Assembly: GCA_034440635.1 (NCBI GenBank)
Contig: JAOTON010002207.1
Span: 27,501-91,500 of the forward strand
Source of the DNA: Lepas anatifera
Taxonomy: Eukaryota; Arthropoda; Thecostraca; Lepadidae
Direction of reading: 5' to 3'
Length of the DNA stretch: 64,000 bases
The translations under genes and the position numbers were made by a program. Below the pieces are notes generated by a model. It did no database searches. It had not been told where the DNA came from and saw only the letters and a list, made by a program, of their open reading frames with translations. Shown here in pieces: positions 54,935-64,000 of the stretch (position 1 is the stretch's first letter; the number at the start of each line of letters is the position of its first letter).

Positions 54935-57900
54935 ATGGATAAGATTCTCCGCCCAGAACGTATTGATGCCAGACCAAACACCAGTGAATCAGAGGAGCAG
55001 TGGGCCCACTGGCACAGGACATTTGAGAACTACTTGGCATCTGTTCAGGAACTCAACCCGAACAAACTAGACTTGCTCATTAACTATGTCTCGTCACATG
55101 TCTACAAGTACATAGCTGAGTGTGACTCATATGACTGTGCAATAGATACTCTCAAAAATGTCTATGTAAAGCAGAAGAATGAGGTGTATGCTAGGCATCT
55201 CTTAGCACTACGACGTCAGCAACCAGGAGAAACTCTAGATGAATTCCTGCAGGCTTTGAGACAACTTAGCAAGGAGTGTAACTACAAGGCAGTATCTGCA
55301 GATACTTACAGAGAGGAATCAATCCGGGATGCTTTCATAAGTGGCATCGCCTCTAATGTGATAAGACAAAGACTGCTCGAAAACAGGGTGCTAGATCTTC
55401 AGACTGCTTACGATCAGGCCAGAGCTCTTGATCTGGCTCAGAAGAGCAGTGAGACGTACGCCTCTCCTGCTCTGTCTCAGCATGTCGCTGCTGCTACCGG
55501 TAGTCAAGCTTCTGATAATCCCTGCAGGACAGTTACTGAGCCCAGCTATGGAGCGCTTCTGCCTCCATCAGAAGACACACAGTATCAAGTTGCAGCTGTG
55601 ACAGGCGAGAGAAACCAGAACCAAGGGAAGTGCTTCTTCTGTGGTAACAATCGCCATCCGCGCCGCTTGTGTCCTGCACGTGACTCTGTCTGTGGCCGAT
55701 GTGGCAAAAAGGGTCATTTCGCCAAGGTATGCCGCTCAAATCGCTCGCCAGTCTCTGCGGCTATTGCTGACACTACGCTAGCTGTCATAACCGCTGCTGC
55801 TGTCGACTGTTTGTCGAATGCTTCTGTAAATGTGCGTGTCAATGGTATGAAAGCAGAGACTTTGCTAGATACAGGGAGCTCTGAAAGTTTTGTATCACAG
55901 AAGTTTGTTTCTGATCATGGTTTGCATGTGTACCCCCATGGAACAACTGTGTCTATGGCCTCAACTGCTCTCACCACGAAAACCACAGGTTACTGCGAAG
56001 TAAACATCACACTACAGGGCAGTGACTACCCGGGCATTCAGCTGTCAGTATTGCCAAACCTATGTAGTGACATCATATTGGGGCAAAACTTCATGAAACA
56101 GCACAGCAGTGTCACAGTCCAGTTTGGAGGTGAGAAGTCTCCACTGAATGTCTGTGGAATGACAGCTCTGGAGGTCTCGCCACCACTCCTCTTTGAGAAT
56201 CGAAGCTCTGATTGCAAACCAGTCGCCTGCAAATCCAGGCAGTATAGCGCCCCTGACAAGGAGTTTATCAGAGAGGAGGTGGATCGCCTTCTAGCTGAAA
56301 ATATCATTGAACCAAGCACGTCTCCATGGAGGGCACAGGTAGTGGTAACCACAAATGAGCGACACAAGAAAAGAATGGTAGAAGACTACTCTCAGACAAT
56401 AAATAGGTTTACTCAGCTCGACGCCTATCCCCTTCCGAAAATGAGTGAGATGGCTAACCAGGGTGCTCAATACGAGGTGTTCAGTACCGTTGATCTTCAG
56501 TCTGCCTATCATCAGGTTTCTATCTGTGATGAAGAAAAACCCTTCACTGCCTTTGAGGCATGTGGGCAACTTTATTAGTTCCGCCGCATCCCATTTGGCC
56601 TCACCAACGGGGTCGCGTGCTTTCAGCGCATCATGGATAAGTTCATAGCTGATCACGACCTCAAAGACACATTTGCTTATCTGGACAATATTACGATATG
56701 TGGTAAGGACCAGAGACAGCATGACAAAAACCTCGAAAGGTTTATGGAGGCAGCCAGAAAGTCTGGTCTCACGCTCAACCATGGGAAGAGCACGTTCTCA
56801 GTGTCCTCTGTGGATCTTCTGGGCTACACGATCTCGCATGGCGAGATTAAGCCCGATTCTGAACGTTTGAAACCACTCCGTGAGCTTCCTCTTCCTCGTG
56901 ACACTCGCTCGCTTCGTAGGGCACTGGGGATGTTTTCTTATTATGCACAGTGGATCCCAAACTACTCAGAAAAAGCAGGTCCACTCATTCAAACCGTCAC
57001 ATTTCCACTATCTGTCGCAGCCGAGAAGGCTTCCAAAGAGCTGAAAAGAGAAATCGAGGGTGCAGTGGTGTATCACATCGATGAAAGGCTGCCCTTTGTG
57101 GTAGAAACCGATGCTTCCGAAATAGCTATCGCCGCCACTCTGAACCAAGGGGGAAGACCAGTAGCTTTCTTTTCCAGAACTCTGAATGCGAGCGAACAAA
57201 AACACTCAGCAGTTGAGAAAGAGGCGTATGCGATTGTAGAAGCACTGCGAAAGTGGCGTCATTATCTGACTGGGCGACACTTTACCCTGATCACCGATCA
57301 GAAGTCGGTGTCATTTATGTTCGACGCTAAGCAGTCTAGTAAAATCAAGAATGACAAAATCCTGCGTTGGAGGATTGAGCTTGCCTGCTTTAGCTTTGAC
57401 ATAAGCTACAGGCCAGGAAAAGATAACTTACCAGCCGATGCTTTCTCGAGAGCCTACTGTGCTTCAGTGACTACCAGCGCTCTGGTTGAACTACATAACT
57501 CCCTCTGCCACCCTGGGGTGACTAGGATGGTTCATTTTGTCAGGACTAAGAATCTTCCTTTCTCTGTTGATGATGTTAAACGTGTGACATCTGCTTGCTC
57601 TGTCTGTGCGAAATGTAAACCGCGCTTCCATCGTCCACCCCAGGCTCAGCTCGTGAAAGCTGTACAGCCATTTGATCGAATTAGTATCGATTTCAAAGGT
57701 CCCTTGCGATCTACTACACGCAACCGTTATCTGCTGACGGTGGTAGACGAGTTTTCTCGCTTTCCATTTGCGTTCGCTTGTTCAGATGTAACGTCTCGAA
57801 CTGTCATCAACTGCCTCACACAGCTGTTTACCATTTTCGGCATGCCCGCCTATGTGCACTCTGATCGGGGAGCAGCATTCATGTCGTCTGAGCTTCGACA

Positions 57901-59878
57901 GTTTCTGACTAACCATGGTGTAGCAACGAGTCGAACCACACCATACAATCCCCAAGGGAACGGCCAGTGTGAGAAGTACAATCAAACCATATGGAGGTCA
58001 GTCACGATGGCACTTCAGTCACGAAATCTTCCAGTCACACAATGGGAGGTCGTATTGCTTGATGCACTACACTCCATTCGCTCATTGCTATGCACCGCCT
58101 CAAATTCCACACCTCACGAGCGTCTGTTCAGTTTCCAGAGACGCTCTTGGTTCCATACATGTATATTCAAGAAAAGAAAAAAGCACACTCGTTAAAAATA
58201 CAAACATGGCAAACAAGCAGTTAAATGGATAAAATAAACGTCCGACCGGACGCCACAACACTGACACACGATAGGCGCCGCGCATCACGCACACGTGACC
58301 GCCCTCAGCCACTCCTACACACGCGCGGGGGGAGCCGGGGTGCAAGTTGGTGTCTGTCGGGCGAGAGTGCAGCTGGGCGGCCGGAGCCGCGCGACGCGGG
58401 GTCGGCGAGTAACGGCCGACGGAACCCCGTCGATACGACAGGCGCCGTGTATCTCGCACCCGTGACCGCCCGTTCAGCGCGAGGCCTCTTAAACAGTAAC
58501 GACCGGGCGGGCACGGGCGCGGACATGAGTGTAAACGTGTAGACAAGCTCGTGATTCTCGCGATGTGGATAAGCAAGTGTGAGTGTCCGGGTGGAGAATA
58601 TAAACTTGCAAGTGTGGATGAGTGGGATGAAAGAAAACTACATCATTGTAAGCGCAAACATGTAAGAAAGATAACGACTGACAAGAAAGCTAATGACTGA
58701 TAGGGACCACACGAGGTGAAAACCACCCAGGCTTGACTCGCATGATCAACCGAGCCCGCCGGACACCAGAGCCACCACAGCCAGCACAAGAGGCTTGTGG
58801 CGGCGATATCAATCACAGGATGTAACTAAGGCACACACTGCACATGTCAATTAGGCACCCAGAGCCGACATACAGTTGACCCGACCGTTCGGCAGCATGA
58901 CCTCTCACGCACAGAGTCTTCACGAGCCGCCACAACATCACCCCTCCGATGCCACGCACCGACCCCGTACCACGCGCCGAGCCCGCACCACGCGACCAGC
59001 CGCACCACGAGACGATCCAGCGCCGCCACCAGCGCCAGACCGGGACAGGCTAGATACCCGTCCCGCTGGGGGAGGGGCGGCCGCACGAGGGCCAACCCCG
59101 CAGGCGCTCGAGCTCACACTTCAGCCGTCCGACGGCACCGGCGCCGCTGCAACGCCCAGACAGAGACCGGATGACACATCCTCCCTCGGCGCGTCCAGAG
59201 CATGCGACCGCGATGAGGCCGGCCCCCGCCGCCTCCCAGGATCGCCCACGGTGCAGCAGCAGCAGCATTGCTCAGGAAACAGCGGGACGCCGCCCGCGGT
59301 CGATGTCGGGCCCAGCGGACCACCGGCAGCAGCAGGAGACGGGCTCCAACCCGTCGACGCACCACCAGGGGCATGCGACCGTACACAGAGGCCAGCCAGG
59401 GCCCGTAAGTCGGCAGCAATCTCGGGGCCGACAGCTACAGTTGGATGTTGGATGTACAGCTTCAGTTGGATGTTCAATCCCATCATGGCTGACGACCCCC
59501 GGTCCAGTCCTTCTCAAGCGACACGTCAGGCAGTCTAAGTATGAACCCCTTGTAGAGGAGGTGTGCCTGTTAGACGCTAATCCACAGTTTGCTCATGTTA
59601 GATTTGCTGATGGAAAGGAAACATCGGTATCACTGCACGATCTGGTACCGCCAGGCTCCATGCCCATGACTCACACTGAGCCCTCTAGCGTAGAACTTGA
59701 TGCAGCTGAACCGATACAGAAAGTGCTGACCGAACCATCGAGTGTGCCTCATATCGATCATGACCCTGTAGAAGATTGTTCTGATGTTGTTACGAGCGAC
59801 AGGAGTGCTCATCAGGGCGAGACACCGCCTCGTCGATCATTGCGTTCTCGAAGACCGCCTTGTCGCTACAGTCCGTAG
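54935..59878 (+). pseudogene. Gypsy gag-pol, interrupted by TAG and a 1.3-kb insertion
   Basis: A single frame begins at ATG 54935. In order: gag; two CCHC knuckles (CFFCGNNRHPRRLC, CGRCGKKGHFAKVC); aspartic protease (LLDTGSSESFV); RT (STVDLQSAYHQV, RIPFGLTNGVACFQ, AYLDNITICG); RNase H (VVETDASEIAIAATL); integrase zinc-binding (HPGV, CSVCAKC) and catalytic core (SIDFKGPL, VHSDRGAAF, NPQGNGQCEKYN). The C-terminal tail has SKYEPLVEEVCLLDANP and a basic end finishing at TAG 59878. TAG at 56576-56578 breaks the RT, and foreign sequence at 58149-59462 separates integrase from its tail. The RT box reads YLDN, not YxDD. Confidence 0.88.
58149..59462. mobile_element. Unidentified 1.3-kb GC-rich insertion in the Gypsy pol
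   Basis: The integrase frame breaks after CGCTCTT (58148) and its expected continuation resumes at CAGTTGGATGTTC (59463), with CTT on both sides. The insert is GC-rich. It contains a degenerate internal duplication (AGGCGCCG, then CGTGACCGCC, near 58274-58304 and again at 58440-58470) and an open but unrecognised Pro/Arg/His-rich frame at 58876-59538. A second copy of CAGTTGGATGTT just left of the right edge makes that boundary uncertain. I do not recognise its class. Confidence 0.65.
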
Positions 59879-59992
59879 AAGCGTCATGTCTAGACTTACT
59901 GTAGTATGTATCTTTCAGTTGCGGAACGGTTGTCGAACTCGACTAAGATACTTTTCCACATCACTATGTTTAGGCTGTTCGGCTTTTTCTCC

Positions 59993-60005
59993 AAGGAGGG
60001 GAGAA
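59993..60005 (+). promoter_or_regulatory. Polypurine tract for plus-strand priming
   Basis: AAGGAGGGGAGAA abuts the first base of the 3' LTR, the expected site for plus-strand DNA priming in LTR retrotransposons. Confidence 0.8.
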
Positions 60006-60286
60006 TGTTGTAAATATCAGTCATCTCCGAATGTGGAATGCCAATAAACTGCACAGCATGTCAGCATGAGTTATCTGCATGGTGCTAGGCTTGCATTGGT
60101 GCGCTAGTGCTTTGTCTTGGCTGCCTGTGGTTGATGGTAGTGCTGCTTGTCCCTGCATGTGTTAGTGCATTTGGCCTGCTCATTACCCTGATAAATTCTC
60201 GCTTGTGTGTTTGCAGGAGCATGCTTGAATTTTGCTGAATAAAGCCAAGATGATAAAGCTCACATGATTCATGTTGGTATACAACA
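60006..60286 (+). repeat. 3' LTR
   Basis: The same 281-bp length as the 5' LTR, with four substitutions (C for G in CATTACCCTG, C for T in GGAGCATGC, and two near the end). Confidence 0.93.
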
Positions 60287-60543
60287 GGGTACTCTACCGT
60301 CTTCCTTAAGCAACAAGTTCAACAGTAGAAATCAGGATAATACCTTCACGAAACGTCCGGATGAACCATCACTTTGACGCCCCCTATGCCTCAACCGTCT
60401 ACAGAAAATTTTCCCTCTACATTTGTGCCCCTCGAACCTGGAACCTGATTATTTCACCAAAAATTAGAAATCTGGTTGATGTGCCTACGTCGAAGTCATT
60501 TTTCAAGAAAGCTGTGCAGAAATTATATGTTGACAATTATTAG

Positions 60544-61838
60544 TTGCGTACCACTATTAACCATTATGAACGGCACTGTAAGAACGTACCTGTATGCCTG
60601 TGTGTGTAGGGTAACATCAGCTTGAAATCACTTTGCCTTCGTACACATGATTTCAGTTCCATTTTGACTTAGCGGAAATAATAAACAAACGGTAGCAGAT
60701 AGGCGTCGACACAGGCCGGCCTCCGGCACCTCTCTACGGGCCGGGCCGGGCCGCCCGTTCCCGGACCGCGTGTGAGCGAGTGGAGTGTCGTTGACTGGCG
60801 TTGGTGTTTTTAATGTGTGCGTGTTTTTTTTTACCGTTTGCCGCATGTTTTTCTCTTCCACTGTCTTCCTCCCGCGGGATCTTTCCTATACTTTGTATGT
60901 ACTGTTTTATCTGTGTTTTAATTGTGTGCAATATATGTATGGACCTAATATTCTTTAACACTCTTCTTTCTTTAAAGGGAATGTGGCACCTTGGTTGAAT
61001 CCTAGAATTTAGTGTAATTAGGCGTACTTTTAGTAAAAAATAATGAAACCACTCATGATTTCTCTGAAAAATGTACAATAAGCTCAATATTTGGTTTTTA
61101 AAAATACTCCTCTAGAAAAATAAATAAATATCAGCCTGTGGATGATGTCACGATCTGGCAACCACTACCATACTTGAAACGCTTCGATGGCTTCGATTGG
61201 CTGATGCTCATCGTGCTGTCAGCATATGTCGTCACACCAGTAGCTCAAAACAATGACCGCTGGCAACGGGGGGCTGAGGGGGCTGGTATCAGGTAGGTTT
61301 TAGCTTTTTTCTACGGAAATATCGAGTTCCAAGACAAATGAAATATGGAGTACCGGGCAGTGTCCCAAAACCTGAGGTGCTGAGTGCAGAGCGACACCCA
61401 GTCAAGCAGAATTTTCCACTCACTTTTATATATTCTTTCCTGAATTCTCCACTCACTTTTCAAGTATGGTTCTAGTTACCAAAGACATAATTCACTCACA
61501 AAGTTAACAATATTCAACAATACACTTACTACAAGGGCCATTTCAACCTTCCTTCCTTCCCAACAACCAACCAACACACACACACAAACAACTGGCCCCG
61601 GTCATCGAAAGTGTTGGCACCTGGCGGATTTTTTTGAAAACGCCAGTAGAGGGACTGACGTCTGGCGTGGCTGCTTCATATCCGGCGCATTGTTGAACGC
61701 GGTATAGATTTTGAACGTTTATTTTCAGTCGTGGTGAACTCGTTGCTCTGAAAAAGTGAAGTTCATGTTGGGTGGACGTGAATATTGAAGACTGGCGTTA
61801 TTTTCTTGTTTGTTATAATCTTGGAAAGTTCAAAGAAA
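60544..61838. other. Intergenic and likely promoter flank of the THAP exon
   Basis: No coding exon recognised. A short GC-rich patch (about 60715-60785) contrasts with AT-rich surroundings. A CA-rich simple repeat lies near 61570-61590. Sequence 61640-61838 probably includes the 5' UTR of the THAP exon. Confidence 0.5.
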
Positions 61839-62064
61839 ATGAAAGTGAGACGGATAACCATTACATCCAATCAGAACTGCTGCGTTCCTCAGTGTGTATC
61901 CTTCCGAAGAAAGTGTCCAAGTCTCAGCTTTCACAAGTTTCCTCAGGATAAGGTGCTGTCCAAGCAGTGGAAGTCGAATCTGATAATTGGGAAGAAGATG
62001 GGCTCAAATGCTGCTGTCTGTTGCAGACATTTTCAGCCATCTGACTTCCATTCACATCCACCTG
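61839..62064 (+). CDS. THAP-type zinc-finger protein, first coding exon (partial gene)
   Basis: ATG at 61839 opens 75 codons ending at a GTAAGC donor (62065), in phase 1. The exon holds a C2CH THAP signature: CCVPQC, SFHKFP, a conserved Trp (KQWKSNL), then VCCRHFQPSDF. THAP domains bind DNA in transcription regulators and are also found in P-element-type transposases, so it may be a host gene or a domesticated or mobile one. I found no downstream exon before 64000. Confidence 0.72.
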
Positions 62065-64000
62065 GTAAGCGGCTGTGAGGCCAGTGTGCAAAGTATGGCA
62101 TTTTCGACGAGATCTCGTCCGTGCGAGTTCCCTTGGAGACAGGACCGAGTGGTGCGAACTTTATCAACCTGGTGCGAATTTGCGAGGTTAGTGACACTTA
62201 AACTAAACAAATAATGGCTGAATGGCCATTAAGACACAGGAGGTGCCTTATAAAAAGTCCTTAACTGACTAGTGATTGAGGTAGCATTGCATTGTAGGGG
62301 TAGAAATGGGTGCATTTTTCCCCTGGTATGTGGCAGATTGGTGCGAATTTTTGGAGGCTGGTGGTGCGAGAACTTTAGATGGCTGGTGCGACTTGTCTGG
62401 CCTGCTGCCATACTTTGCAGACTGGCTGTGAGGCAATCTCCAGTTCCGCTTATGCCTCCTTCCACTCCCTTGAGCCTGCTTCTAGCAGGAGTAAGCCTTA
62501 ATCCTTGGGCCGTCATCATAGACGAATCCAGGATTGCCGATCAGGGGCACCTTCCCGGGGGCGGCGCACCATTCTTAACCGGGAAACCCTATCGGTGGGA
62601 GCCGACTTTCGTATCCTGGGAGGGGGATGGTGGTGGGAAGGGAAATTTCAGGGGGCGTGGCCATTTCAGGGGGCGCCGAGGGTCGATGGTGGTGGGCACA
62701 TACCCCCTTTGCCCCCTGGATCTGCCTATGGGGCATGTGCCCACTTTGCCGTCCCCCTGGATCCGCCTGTGGCTGCATTCCTTTTAGCCCGGAAAACTGA
62801 CATCTTGAAAAATTCGGTAGATATACGCCTTTATTTGTTTCAAGCCGTCTGAAATTCCGGTTTGAATGTACGATGGAAAATGTGTTTCCAAACACAAGCG
62901 TCGCCACCGGCAAAGAAGTGGGGGGGGCAGCAAACTTCAACCTGATGCGGACTACAAGCTTTGCTCCTTGGGACCAAAAACTTTTCGAATTTGCATTCTT
63001 CTCTGCCTTCCGCAGTGGCTGGTTATAAGCCGCTGCCACATACCAAACATAAAACACGTATAATTCACCGCTTACCATGCTATTCCCGGGGCCCACTAAC
63101 GTTGTTTACCTTTTGGAGTCCCTCTTTCGCGGCCATCTTGGAGAGCACACTAGCGCCGCTGGTGAGCGTGACCGGGGTCAATAGGGCTAATGTCCATGTA
63201 TGGATTTCCAAATATGGAGGCCAAGCATAGGTCTGTTGTGGAGCAAAGCTAATAGCAAAAAATGCCTTCTTTGATTCTTGTTAAAACGTTTTTCAATTAT
63301 TTTAAAGAAATTAAATTTTTAATTTTTAATACCAATAACAATATTTGCTTGTAATAGACAAAAATTTTACAGCAGCCGCAGACGGCGCACTAAAGACAAC
63401 TAGTACATTATCAGGTCTGGTAAAAAAATAAAGCAAAAATTTACTGAATTATCACATGGTTTTTAATACTTTTTAGCCTTGAGACTTCTAAAGCTTGTGC
63501 TTCTGCTTGGTTGAATTTTTCTTCAAAGACACTAGTGGCGCACACTTGTTTTTTTATCTTTATTATTCTTCTTGTTGTTGTTGTCCACGATTCTTAGAGA
63601 TAGTTGTTGTCTACGACAACGAAGCGTTGTGCGGTACTTGAATGTTGTTGAAGAAATTGAAGCTCACGACATAACGCACAGACGTAGGTAATTTGAAATA
63701 CTGTTGAGTATTTTTTTAGAGAGAGAAGGCAATTGAAACAGTGGGGTTGGTAGGGACGGCCATTTCCAATCGCCAATTCCAGAATTCTTTTTTCAATCAA
63801 GCTTTTGTTTTTATGCCTTCCAGTATCTATATGCAAAAAACGTTTTTTCCTCAATTCAAAGTGATTTTGACCCCAGTACCCACCATTTTGGGGTTGTATA
63901 TTGGTTGTGTCACTGAGTTGCTTTATAATTAAGTGAAGAAATAGGAAGTACATCTGAAAATGTAGTTTCCAAAGAATGAAACTTAGTGAGAGCTGTGTTC
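62065..64000. other. THAP gene intron or flank with repeat fragments
   Basis: No further exon recognised. Transposon-like pieces include a G/C-rich block at about 62524-62790 with CCCCTGGATCCGCCT-type ends, and a second copy of the dispersed repeat described at 24452 (about 62885-63030). The last kilobase is AT-rich and unique-looking. Confidence 0.5.
62885..63035 (+). repeat. Dispersed repeat copy related to 24452-24672
   Basis: Shares GTCGCCACCGGCAAA, GTGGGGGG, AACTTCAACCTGATGC, GGACCAAAAACT and GCAGTGGCTGG-like segments with the reverse complement of the block near 24.5 kb. Confidence 0.65.

Larger units (their letters stand above)
54605..60286 (+). mobile_element. Gypsy-type LTR retrotransposon with GGGTA target duplication
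   Basis: Two 281-bp LTRs (54605-54885, 60006-60286), starting TGTTGTAAAT and ending ACAACA, differ at four positions by my alignment. GGGTA flanks both sides (54600-54604, 60287-60291). A purine tract AAGGAGGGGAGAA (59993-60005) precedes the 3' LTR. The internal region has one gag-pol frame in the order gag, protease, RT, RNase H, integrase, which defines Ty3/Gypsy. It is disabled by an in-frame TAG and an insertion. No env-like frame was recognised. Confidence 0.92.
54254..60543 (+). pseudogene. Non-LTR retrotransposon C-terminal relic split by an LTR element
   Basis: Left part 54254-54604 encodes the end of an RT (NLGLLKRAQHILEPSQLLLL, then LPILSYGVEIWG), with a frameshift near 54475. After the LTR element, 60292-60543 continues it (YASTVYRKFSLYICAPRTWN to VQKLYVDNY and TAG). 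The two halves are separated by the LTR element and its GGGTA duplication, so the relic is older. Confidence 0.75.

Noticed and set aside
58876..59538. Independent 220-residue Pro/Arg-rich gene
   Set aside because: The frame lies mostly in the GC-rich insert inside a Gypsy element, runs into pol sequence in another frame, and has no recognised domain; not supported as a gene.

Overview
This is a eukaryotic nuclear window, most likely from an arthropod, with a crustacean such as a barnacle a plausible but unproven guess. The evidence is spliced genes with canonical GT/AG junctions, GC-rich coding exons, very long (CT)n/(GA)n microsatellites, and a dense mixture of non-LTR, LTR and DNA transposons of animal type. 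I see no bacterial operons, CRISPR array or convincing tRNA/rRNA gene.

Three conserved host genes can be assembled exon by exon, and part of a fourth is visible. (1) A BRD7/BRD9 bromodomain gene (+, about 717-10834, first exon off the window). (2) A TPPP/p25-alpha gene (+, 13223-27522, three exons). (3) A complete SHPRH-type SNF2/PHD/RING gene (-, 42986-35844, three coding exons). (4) One THAP zinc-finger exon (+, 61839-62064).

Between and inside these genes lies a layered transposon landscape. TPPP introns hold a 1.24-kb TTAA-flanked element, an 8.2-kb foldback element built of about 358-bp satellite units with an 11-bp target duplication, and another TTAA element carrying a small hAT MITE. 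The TPPP-SHPRH interval holds a 4.17-kb hAT-type non-autonomous element filled with minisatellite DNA, and an inverted-repeat element interrupted by a TTAA element. From 44 to 61 kb there are: a nearly intact two-ORF non-LTR retrotransposon (APE, RT, RNase H); a broken, antisense non-LTR fragment; a PIF/Harbinger-like MITE with an inverted copy of itself inside; and a 5.7-kb Gypsy-type LTR element with 5-bp target duplication, lying within yet another non-LTR relic.

The most unusual signal is in the BRD7/9 gene. Three successive introns are filled with tandem arrays (42/40-bp, 64-bp and about 29-bp units) whose units repeat the 3' splice site of the next exon. In the 64-bp array each unit also repeats the first 43-50 coding bases. 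A 490-bp pyrimidine microsatellite abuts a fourth acceptor, and both BRD7/9 and SHPRH carry tandem copies of their stop-codon regions. A second signal is a group of five TTAA-flanked elements that share subterminal G/C hairpins; four of them are also packed with AGGTCA nuclear-receptor half-sites, including a DR4 kept between diverged families.
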